DNA of 13,818 bases from Gemmatimonadota bacterium (GTDB lineage: Bacteria; Gemmatimonadota; Gemmatimonadetes; Gemmatimonadales; GWC2-71-9). Below are positions 1-4,880 of this stretch, one piece after another (position 1 is the first letter of the stretch; the number at the start of each line of letters is the position of its first letter). The stretch lies in assembly GCA_017889745.1 (NCBI GenBank), contig JAGGAG010000121.1, positions 1 through 13,818 on the forward strand, written 5' to 3'. A program made the translations under genes and the position numbers. The notes under the pieces were generated by a model. It saw only the letters and a list, made by a program, of their open reading frames with translations. It made no database searches and was not told where the DNA came from.

Positions 1-15
1 CGCTATTTCAGGCAT
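1..15 (-). CDS. 5' end of an unidentified gene, probably an integron cassette gene (partial)
   Basis: Only the first five codons (M-P-E-I-A) lie in the window; the gene continues past the left edge, so no product can be named. The start is supported by a purine-rich ribosome binding site on the minus strand (AAGGAAGAGGGG, positions 34 to 23) about seven bases before the ATG. It also lies only some 20 bases beyond the outer core box of the attC-like site at 36-98. Short leaders of this kind between the recombination core and the first gene are usual for integron cassettes. The reading as a cassette gene is inference from this spacing. Confidence 0.4.
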
Positions 16-35
16 TCTTCCGCCCCTCTTCCTTG

Positions 36-98
36 CCCTAACGTTTGAGCTCAGGCCGCGGCCCGTCAGGGCCGTCGGCCTGCAGAGAATTGTTAGAT
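36..98 (-). repeat. integron attC-like recombination site (63 bp)
   Basis: Read on the minus strand it starts with ATCTAAC, a perfect match to the R'' core RYYYAAC, and ends with GTTAGGG, which matches the R' core GTTRRRY except for the last base. Between them is an imperfect palindrome: CAGGCCG-CGGCCC on one side pairs with GGGCCG-CGGCCTG on the other around a TGAC loop, leaving a single extrahelical A. The TAAC/GTTA ends also pair, separated from the central stem by unpaired bases. The parts TAACAATTC and GCTCAAACGTTAGG resemble those of well-known cassette sites. Its orientation fits the toxin remnant, whose TAA stop overlaps the R'' box, and the next start codon lies just beyond it. Folding and a covariance-model search were not possible here. 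Confidence 0.72.
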
Positions 99-311
99 GT
101 GGTACCCGCGATCTTCTTTGTGGTGCCGGAGGCGCAGCGCGATCAAAACATCAGCATGCACAGGGTAACGCACGATGTAGTTCCCAAAGACCATATCGCG
201 GACCACATCAGGTTGAGGCGCCTGCGCAACACTGTGTCCCAGGCCGGGGGACGAGCAAAGATTTTCAGCACGCGCTATGAGTTCTGGTGGAACACGTTCC
301 GCGAGAAGGTC
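93..311 (-). pseudogene. RelE/ParE-family toxin, 5'-truncated remnant
   Basis: The minus strand reads 72 residues open from an in-frame TGA (312-314) to the TAA at 93-95. The second half has the look of the toxin C-terminus: a short helix region (ARAENLCSSPGLG), then strands VVRDMVFGNYIVRYPV and HADVLIALRLRHHKEDR, which fit the 'V.G.Y.v.Y.v....v.ILRv.H..e.R' pattern of RelE/ParE toxins. No start codon and no N-terminal helix precede it. The frame is closed at 312-314, and no antitoxin gene is recognisable upstream (to the right). RelE/ParE toxins inhibit translation or gyrase and are common cargo of integron cassettes, which agrees with the attC-like site overlapping its stop codon. As it stands it is probably inactive. 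Confidence 0.65.
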
Positions 312-469
312 TCAGGTATTACGAGGAACCGCGCAGACGGGGTCACGAAGGTCTGCTTTGGATGGATCTGGACGACGGCTTCGGGTCGTTTTCCCCCGTT
401 CCCCGCCTCCCGCCCTGACGCGCCGCGAGCCACGCCCTGCCGGATGGCGGGCGCACGCTGCCCGCCGCT
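312..469. other. non-coding or decayed stretch between toxin remnant and small ORF
   Basis: No convincing gene is seen on either strand. The open frames crossing this stretch have compositions expected from GC-rich non-coding DNA. If the toxin cassette were whole, its N-terminal half, an antitoxin and an upstream attC or attI core box should be here. None is visible: the few GTT triplets on the minus strand are not followed by RRRY. Confidence 0.4.
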
Positions 470-553
470 ATGGATAGCGCACGCGTGTTCTTCTGGCTGG
501 ACCTTCTGACGTGGCTGGCGTTCCTGCTGCGGTTCGCCGCCTGGACGTGGTGA
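470..553 (+). CDS. possible 27-residue single-span membrane peptide
   Basis: An ATG opens a 27-codon frame ending at a TGA. The peptide has a short polar start (MDSAR) followed by an unbroken hydrophobic, tryptophan-rich stretch (WLDLLTWLAFLLRF, then AAWTW), long enough for one membrane helix. A hairpin that could end transcription starts 18 bases after the stop, which fits a small transcribed unit. Against it, only a weak GGCGG lies upstream, no promoter is obvious, and a hydrophobic frame this short can occur by chance. No function can be assigned. Confidence 0.25.
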   Translation: MDSARVFFWLDLLTWLAFLLRFAAWTW

Positions 554-571
554 GCCCCGCACTCGCAACAA

Positions 572-600
572 CGCCGGCTTTGTGCCGGCGCTTCTGTTTC
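572..600. terminator. hairpin resembling an intrinsic terminator
   Basis: A perfect 7-bp GC stem (CGCCGGC at 572-578, GCCGGCG at 584-590) encloses the loop TTTGT. On the plus strand it is followed by the pyrimidine-rich CTTCTGTTTC. On the minus strand it is followed by TTGTTG. It could therefore end transcription of the small ORF (+), of the tRNA-Arg gene (minus), or of both. The T tracts are interrupted, so strength is uncertain. Confidence 0.5.
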
Positions 601-673
601 TGCGTCGCGTGGTGACTCGGCAGTGACTTGGCGGGGGCTTTCCGTGGCCGCTGCCCGTTAAGTCTTTGTTTTC

Positions 674-750
<77 letters not shown>

Positions 751-869
751 GTTATTGCCCCGCCGCGGCGGGCTGCCAAGAATAGCGTCCCGGAGGCGGG
801 GGCGTCCATGCCTGTGGGTCCCGCCCGCCTCAGGTCGCGCGCGGGCTAGACTGGCCTCACTCGTTCTCC

Positions 870-1277
870 GTGCGGGCTCCCCGTGACGACCAGACGCCGC
901 GCCGCGACTTCCGTGCCAAGCGCTGGCTCAGCGTGATGCTGCGGACGTGGCACCTGATGTCCGTCATCGCACTCGGGGCCCTGCTGCTCGGCGCGGCGCC
1001 GCTTCACGGCTGGCCGGTCGGCCGGGTCGGCGGCGCGGTGGTGGTCAGCGGGTTGGCGATGCTCGCGCTCGACCTCTATGCGAGCCAACTGTATCTGCGC
1101 ACGGTCGCGGGCGTGACGGCGCTCTTGAAGCTCGTTCTGGTCGCGGTCCTGGCCTTCGCGCCGGGGCCCTTGCTGTTCTGGACCGTGGTCGCATTGTCGA
1201 CGGTGGTATCCCATGCGCCGGCGACCTTTCGCCACCGTGTCCTCATTTCGTCCAAGGCTCAGCCAACGCGCAGCTGA
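870..1277 (+). CDS. small conserved-looking integral membrane protein
   Basis: The 135-residue product begins with a basic stretch (RRDFRAKRWLSVMLRTWHLM) followed by four hydrophobic segments at roughly residues 30-44, 50-70, 82-98 and 99-112, then a basic tail. The 'RW.S..LRT.H' opening followed by four helices resembles uncharacterised membrane proteins of proteobacteria; I do not recognise a named family or function. The GTG start is the first one that keeps the basic segment. An ATG at 936 would remove it and cut close to the first helix. Neither has a clear ribosome binding site, so the start is uncertain. It converges with the moeA fragment, the two ends lying eight bases apart, and shows no evident functional link to the FDH genes. 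Confidence 0.6.
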   Translation: MRAPRDDQTPRRDFRAKRWLSVMLRTWHLMSVIALGALLLGAAPLHGWPVGRVGGAVVVSGLAMLALDLYASQLYLRTVAGVTALLKLVLVAVLAFAPGPLLFWTVVALSTVVSHAPATFRHRVLISSKAQPTRS

Positions 1278-1285
1278 CCGAGCGT

Positions 1286-1462
1286 TTACGCGCCCATCTC
1301 CCGGCCCCGTCCCCCGGCCGTGATCCTTGCCCATGGCGGCGGCTCGACCACCACCTGCTCGCCTGGCTTGACCGTCCCCCGATCTTCCGGCAGGACCATG
1401 AGGCCGTTGGCCTGGCCGATCGACCTGAGGATCCCGGACCCCTGGCGCCCCGTGCCCGCTAC
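1286..1462 (-). pseudogene. moeA 3' fragment (molybdopterin molybdotransferase C-terminal domain)
   Basis: Fifty-eight codons read VAGTGRQGSGILRSIGQANG, then LMVLPEDRGTVKPGEQVVVE, then a short tail and TAA. This is the end of MoeA (domain IV): the 'G..GSG.L.S...ANGL.vLPe..g.v..Ge.V.v' signature is clear. MoeA inserts molybdate into adenylylated molybdopterin, the cofactor step FDH depends on. The catalytic domains and start codon are missing. The fragment follows the regulator gene's stop codon in another frame, with the regulator's TAG at 1459-1461 lying inside its first codons. MoeA proteins fused to a periplasmic-binding-protein-like domain are a known architecture, so a deletion or fusion event around such a gene is a reasonable origin. 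A sequencing frameshift would still not supply the missing catalytic part. Confidence 0.75.
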
Positions 1463-2376
1463 CCCGGCGACCAGACCAGGCGGCCCACCTCGCCGAGGTC
1501 GTAGCCGCCCAGCAGGTTTGCGAGGGCGCGGGTCTCGGGGTGCATGAAGCGCCCCATGAGCTGCTGGAACAGGTGGCGGAAATAGACCCGCTTATCCAGC
1601 ACGAGGTCGAAGTACTCCCAGCCCAGCGAGATGAAATGCAGGCCGAATTCCGTTGCCGCGGCGCGGGCGCCGGGGGCCGCCTGGACGAGGTCCATCGCCA
1701 CGGCGGCGGCGGCCTCGCGCTCGGAGCGCGTGGTCACCTCGGCGTTGAGGCCGGCCGGCTCCAGCCCCAGCCGGCGCAGGTGCTCCTCGAGGAACCGACC
1801 GGTGCCGGCGCCCTGCTGCCGCGCGGCCCACCGCAACGCCGGATCGCGCAGGATCTGCTCGCCGTCACGCCCGCCATCGGCGAGCGCGGCGCCGACCATG
1901 ATGCCCTGCTCACGCGCGAAGCCGCGGACGATGATCCACTGCGTGTGCCGCGGGAACTGGCGAACGAGGGCGGGGTGACGGATGTGCGCCTCCTGGGCCG
2001 GTCCCCAGTGGACCGCGCAGGCCTCGGCCCGCTGGTTCTGCATCAATGCGAGTCCCAGCTTGGTGCCGGTCGGGCTGTAGCTGACCAGAGCCTGCGCCTG
2101 GGCCTTTTCCGCAAACCCGCAGGCGACCCGGCTGAACAAGGGGTCGTCGCTGCCGACGATGGTCAGTCGGTCGGTGAGCGCCCCGCCGTGGCTCGTCTCG
2201 AGCATCCAGCGATCGACGAGCTCGCGCGGAAACATCCACTTGCCGGTGACCTTGGTGGCCGGGATCTGCCCTTCGTTGACGAGGGCATAGACCTTCTTCT
2301 CGTTCAGGTTCAGGTAGTCGGCGACCTGCTTCACGCTCATATAGCGCGGCGTGTCGAGTGGGGCGGGGGCGGACAT
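1459..2376 (-). CDS. HTH plus PBP-like-domain transcriptional regulator (molybdate/FDH associated)
   Basis: The 305-residue product has an excisionase/MerR-type helix-turn-helix at residues 12-57 (YMSVKQVADYLNLNEKKVYA, then G-x-I-P-A-T-K-V-x-G-K-W-F/M-F), typical of single-copy DNA-binding regulators. The rest (about 70-300) is a periplasmic-binding-protein-like domain of the kind otherwise fused to MoeA, with 'VGSDDPLFSRV' opening and 'LLGGYDLGEVGRLVW' near the end. It probably senses a small ligand, perhaps molybdate, tungstate or a cofactor precursor, and controls FDH genes; the ligand is inference. It lies 59 bases downstream of fdhD on the same strand and is likely co-transcribed. The ATG start follows AAAGGACC at a usable distance. 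The gene ends against an out-of-frame moeA fragment. Confidence 0.8.
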   Translation of the reverse strand: MSAPAPLDTPRYMSVKQVADYLNLNEKKVYALVNEGQIPATKVTGKWMFPRELVDRWMLETSHGGALTDRLTIVGSDDPLFSRVACGFAEKAQAQALVSYSPTGTKLGLALMQNQRAEACAVHWGPAQEAHIRHPALVRQFPRHTQWIIVRGFAREQGIMVGAALADGGRDGEQILRDPALRWAARQQGAGTGRFLEEHLRRLGLEPAGLNAEVTTRSEREAAAAVAMDLVQAAPGARAAATEFGLHFISLGWEYFDLVLDKRVYFRHLFQQLMGRFMHPETRALANLLGGYDLGEVGRLVWSPG

Positions 2377-2435
2377 CGCGGGAGGTCCTTTGAGGTTTGC
2401 GGAATCTGGCGTCACCGGTGCTGCGCCCGTGGTCG

Positions 2436-3356
2436 TCAGGGCGGGTCGTCGCCGGCGCGCGCCGGCCCGGTGCCCGCTGCCGGCTGGCGCGGTGGCGGAG
2501 CGTCGTAGCAGATGCGCTCGATCCCGTTGTAGACGAGGAAGTGGCGTCCCTTGGCGCGCGCAATCATCACCACACCGACGTCGCGGGCGAATTCGAGGCC
2601 TTTGGCGGTGATGCCGGATCGCGAGACCAGGACCGGAACGCCCATCTGCGCGACCTTCACGACCATCTCCGAGGTGAGGCGGCCGGTCGTGTAGAAGACC
2701 TTGTCGAAGCCCCGGATGCCGCTCAGCGCCATGTGGCCCGCGATGGTGTCGGCGGCGTTGTGCCGGCCCACGTCCTCGACGAACAGCTCGAGGTGTGGAG
2801 CGCCGTCGCGCGTGAAGCCGCAAAGGGCGCAGCCATGGACGGCACCGGCGCGGCGGTACACCTCATTGCGGTCGTGCAGGGCGTCGAGCAGGGCGTAGAG
2901 GCGCGACTGCGCGATCGTCGTCGCGGGCACGCGGGTCCCGCCGAGCAGCTCGGTGATGCGGCCGAAGGCCGTGCCCTGCCCACAGCCGGTGGTCACCGTG
3001 CGGCGCGACAGCTTTTCGTCCAGGTCCTCGACGGCGGCCGAGGTCGTCACGGCCACCGCGTCGACCTCCCAGTCCACCTGGATCCGCGTCACCGCCTCGA
3101 CCGATGGCACCATCCGCTGGTTCAGCAGGTAGCCGAGCGTGAGCAGCTCGGGGTGGGTGCCGAGGGTCATGAGGGTGACGATCTCGCGCTTGTCGAGGTA
3201 GAGCGTCAGCGGCCGCTCGCCGGCGATGCAGCCCTCGCGCAGCTCGCCGTACTCGTCGACGGCCGTCACCGTCAGGGTGGGGAGCAGCCCTGCGTTGCTC
3301 ATCACGGGCCGGCGGGTGGCCATGTCCATCGCGCTGCCGTCAGGCTCCGGTGGCAT
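2436..3356 (-). CDS. fdhD: FdhD, formate dehydrogenase accessory sulfurtransferase
   Basis: FdhD carries sulfur from the cysteine desulfurase IscS to the bis-MGD cofactor of FDH, which is needed for activity. The 306-residue product has the family hallmarks: 'ERPLTLYLDKREIVTLMTLG' and 'LLTLGYLLNQ' near the N-terminus, 'TTGCGQGT' around Cys125, 'GAVHGCALC' with Cys175 and Cys178, 'VEDVGRHNAADTIAG', 'GRLTSEMVVKVAQMGVPVLVSR', and the C-terminal 'YNGIERI'. In E. coli the sulfur-carrying loop has two cysteines in a CxxC arrangement; here it holds one cysteine, a variant seen in many proteobacterial homologues. The start is uncertain: the first ATG lacks a clear ribosome binding site, and ATGs at residues 10, 12 and 19 are alternatives. 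It is divergent from the main operon and probably leads a two-gene unit with the regulator. Confidence 0.95.
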   Translation of the reverse strand: MPPEPDGSAMDMATRRPVMSNAGLLPTLTVTAVDEYGELREGCIAGERPLTLYLDKREIVTLMTLGTHPELLTLGYLLNQRMVPSVEAVTRIQVDWEVDAVAVTTSAAVEDLDEKLSRRTVTTGCGQGTAFGRITELLGGTRVPATTIAQSRLYALLDALHDRNEVYRRAGAVHGCALCGFTRDGAPHLELFVEDVGRHNAADTIAGHMALSGIRGFDKVFYTTGRLTSEMVVKVAQMGVPVLVSRSGITAKGLEFARDVGVVMIARAKGRHFLVYNGIERICYDAPPPRQPAAGTGPARAGDDPP

Positions 3357-3407
3357 TCACGATCTGGCGGCCGAAGCCGTTCTCGAGCCGTGCATCGTCG
3401 CCGGTCT

Positions 3408-3419
3408 GCATGCGCATGC
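3408..3419. repeat. 12-bp perfect palindrome, possible operator
   Basis: GCATGCGCATGC equals its own reverse complement. Its left part extended by one base, TGCATGCGC, recurs at 3682-3690, about 19 bases before the sigma-54-like element. It lies 52 bases upstream of the fdhD start. It could be an operator for the neighbouring HTH regulator, but in GC-rich DNA a 12-bp alternating sequence may also be chance. Confidence 0.35.
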
Positions 3420-3474
3420 GGTCGCGATAAGGGGGGCGTGGTGTGGTCGAGGCAAAAAATGTTCCCCGGCGCCC

Positions 3475-3521
3475 GCTTCGCGACGCCGGCCAACTGAAGC
3501 GGAGTCGCCGGCACGCGAAGC
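3475..3521. repeat. long inverted repeat in the fdhD leader / operon upstream region
   Basis: GCTTCGCG (3475-3482) and GCCGGC (3485-3490) pair with CGCGAAGC (3514-3521) and GCCGGC (3507-3512). This gives 14 base pairs broken by one small asymmetric internal loop, with a 16-base spacer. On the minus strand it would sit in the leader of fdhD, about 15 bases before a six-T run. On DNA it lies roughly 190-235 bp upstream of the sigma-54-like promoter. Confidence 0.55.
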
Positions 3522-3576
3522 CCGCGACCCGGTCGCCTCCGCCGGCCATGCCCGGTTCCGGAACGGGCCGCGGGCT
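3519..3576. repeat. 8-bp inverted repeat enclosing a 10-bp palindrome
   Basis: AGCCCGCG (3519-3526) and CGCGGGCT (3569-3576) are perfect inverted copies. Inside them, GTTCCGGAAC (3555-3564) is a perfect palindrome flanked by GCCC and GGGC. The left arm shares three bases with the right arm of the 3475-3521 repeat, so in RNA the two structures would compete. As DNA, the inner palindrome about 145 bp upstream of the sigma-54-like site is at an ordinary distance for an enhancer-binding activator. Confidence 0.4.
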
Positions 3577-3708
3577 CGCCGGTGGCGCGGACCTGTGAGT
3601 CGTCTTGGGTGCGTCACCGCGTGAGGGTGGGTCATTTTGTCGCAGATGCCGGGCCGGTCTCCTCCCGGTGGTGCGTCCCGTTGCATGCGCTGGGCGTGCG
3701 GCCCTGGC

Positions 3709-3723
3709 TGGAACGCTAATTGC
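3709..3723 (+). promoter_or_regulatory. sigma-54-type (-24/-12) promoter candidate for the FDH operon
   Basis: TGGAACG-CTAA-TTGC matches the RpoN consensus TGGCACG-N4-TTGC at all positions except one (A for C at the fourth base). The invariant GG and GC are spaced exactly ten bases apart. The predicted transcript would begin near 3735, giving a leader of about 17 bases that contains the strong AGGAGG ribosome binding site (3739-3744) of the first gene. The base after TTGC is G rather than A/T. The position relative to the operon start is ideal; activity is unproven. Confidence 0.6.
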
Positions 3724-3738
3724 GCGCGAGGCAGGGGC

Positions 3739-3744
3739 AGGAGG
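3739..3744 (+). promoter_or_regulatory. strong ribosome binding site deciding the DUF3305 start
   Basis: A perfect AGGAGG lies seven bases before the ATG at 3752. It fixes this ATG as the start and rules out the upstream in-frame extension to 3605. Confidence 0.85.
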
Positions 3745-3751
3745 AGCCCGT

Positions 3752-4243
3752 ATGGCCGACGAGTCGCCGACCCTGCCCGAGCGCTTCACCGTCGCCGTGC
3801 TCATGGAGCGGCGTCAGGGTGTCACGTCGTGGCAGCCACACGTCTGGGCGCCGGTCGGCCTGATCGCCGGCGCGGTGGCCGAGGGCCCGGTCGGCGTGCC
3901 CCTCGCGATGCCGGCCGACGGCGAGTCCCGCCGCGAGCTCTGGCGTGGTTTCGAGGTCCGGCTGCACCGGGACGAGGCCGAGAGCTACTACCACAACCTC
4001 GTCGCCCCGCGGCCGCTGGCGTTCGTCGTGATGCGCGAGGGGGCAGCGGACCACCGGGTGCCGGCCATCGTGACCCTGTGCTTCGACGAGGCCAGCGCCT
4101 ACCTGGAGGGTGACGACCAGGTGGAACCGGTCGCGATGCCGGCCGAGCTGGTGCAATGGCTAGAGCACTTCGTCATCGAGAACTATGTGCCGGAGCGGCG
4201 GACGCGGCGGGAGCGCAGGGCGTGGAACGAAAAGAGCCGCTGA
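3752..4243 (+). CDS. DUF3305 domain protein, FDH-cluster associated
   Basis: The 163-residue soluble protein has the layout of the DUF3305 family: 'FTVAVLMERRQGVTSWQPHVWAPVG' type opening (residues 12-36), a central 'VRLHRDEAESYYHNLVAPRP' with 'FVVMR', then 'IVTLCFDEASAYLE', 'VEPVAMPAELVQWLEHFV' and a very basic tail (RRTRRERRAWNEKSR). The family is known mainly by its recurrence beside FDH genes in proteobacteria; its biochemical role is not established. There is no signal peptide, membrane segment or cysteine motif, so a cytoplasmic assembly or regulatory role is likely by inference. It is the first gene of the operon and overlaps the next gene by 22 bases, indicating translational coupling. 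Confidence 0.85.
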   Translation: MADESPTLPERFTVAVLMERRQGVTSWQPHVWAPVGLIAGAVAEGPVGVPLAMPADGESRRELWRGFEVRLHRDEAESYYHNLVAPRPLAFVVMREGAADHRVPAIVTLCFDEASAYLEGDDQVEPVAMPAELVQWLEHFVIENYVPERRTRRERRAWNEKSR

Positions 4244-4803
4244 CCGGCGAGGCCGAGCGCTTTCTCGCGCGATGGTCGAGGCGCAAGCGCGAGGGCCGCG
4301 ACGGAGTGCCGGGCGTGCCCGAGGCCGAATCCGCGCCACCGTCGTCAGCGTCCGAACCGCCGGCCGAACCCGCGCCGCGGGTGCTGACCGATGCCGACAT
4401 GCCCCCGATCGGGAGCCTTCGGTATGACGACGATTGGTCCGGTTTCCTGAGCCCGGGCGTCTCGGAGCGGCTGCGCGGCGAGGCGCTCAGGCGGCTGTTC
4501 AGCAGCCCCGAGCTCAACGTCAGCGACGGCCTGGACAGCTACTCGGGGGACTACACCCATTTCGAGGCGCTCGGCGACACCGTGACGGCCGACATGCGGC
4601 ATCAGATCGACCGCCTGCTCGACCGGCCCGATCCCGCCGAAGCCGGCGACCGGGAGCCGCCGGCCACCGCCAGCGCCGGCGACCTCGGGCCGGAGACGCG
4701 GCACCCGGAGCCCGCACTGCCCCCCGCTGACGAACCGCAGAGGCGCGGAGAGACGAACGATATCAATGACCTGGAGCTCAAACCCCACGCGTCTGCCGGG
4801 TAG
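4222..4803 (+). CDS. DUF3306 domain protein, FDH-cluster associated
   Basis: The 193-residue product starts with a charged helix (EAERFLARWSRRKREGRDG), followed by a proline/alanine-rich linker and a conserved core at about residues 57-135: 'LTDADMPPIGSL', 'DDDWSGFLSPGVSERLRGEA', 'LRRLFSSPELNVSDGLDSYS', 'DYTHFEALGDTVTADMRHQI'. This is the DUF3306 pattern. The C-terminus is low-complexity and acidic. The GTG at 4222 is chosen because the 'ERF..RWSRRK' segment is the usual N-terminus and GGAG lies upstream; it overlaps the DUF3305 gene. Function is unknown; constant pairing with DUF3305 and FDH suggests a maturation partner. No membrane helix or cysteine is seen. Confidence 0.85.
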   Translation: MERKEPLTGEAERFLARWSRRKREGRDGVPGVPEAESAPPSSASEPPAEPAPRVLTDADMPPIGSLRYDDDWSGFLSPGVSERLRGEALRRLFSSPELNVSDGLDSYSGDYTHFEALGDTVTADMRHQIDRLLDRPDPAEAGDREPPATASAGDLGPETRHPEPALPPADEPQRRGETNDINDLELKPHASAG

Positions 4804-4880
4804 TCGAGCTCTGTCAGGCAACGCCCTGTCTTTCTGGACCTTCTCTTTGCCTTCGCGGCTCTTTGGGTAAGGAAGCGACG

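Larger units (their letters stand above)
3357..3751. promoter_or_regulatory. divergent regulatory region between fdhD and the FDH operon
   Basis: About 395 bases contain no believable gene. They hold a 12-bp perfect palindrome GCATGCGCATGC (3408-3419), a large inverted repeat (3475-3521), an 8-bp inverted repeat (3519-3526 with 3569-3576) enclosing the palindrome GTTCCGGAAC (3555-3564), a second copy of TGCATGCGC (3682-3690; the first is at 3407-3415), and a sigma-54-like promoter (3709-3723). A run of six A (3454-3459) gives a T run in the fdhD leader. Divergent fdhD and structural genes make this the natural control point for the locus. Confidence 0.6.

Noticed and set aside
45..509. A 154-codon plus-strand frame at the left end
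   Set aside because: It crosses the attC-like site and runs antisense to the toxin remnant; the composition is not protein-like and no ribosome binding site is seen.
846..1334. A 162-codon minus-strand frame opposite the small membrane protein
   Set aside because: Charged, repetitive antisense composition; the plus strand has well-formed membrane helices.
1540..2508. A 322-codon plus-strand frame opposite the regulator
   Set aside because: The opposite strand encodes a recognisable HTH and PBP-like domain with a plausible start; the plus-strand translation has no family features.
3430..3460. Sigma-70 promoter for fdhD on the minus strand (TTGCCT with a TTATC-like -10)
   Set aside because: The -10 matches only about two of six consensus bases at acceptable spacing; too weak to annotate.
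4836..4851. Possible second sigma-54 promoter before the ferredoxin gene (TGGACCTTCTCTTTGC)
   Set aside because: GG and GC are eleven bases apart instead of ten, a spacing that sigma-54 does not tolerate well.
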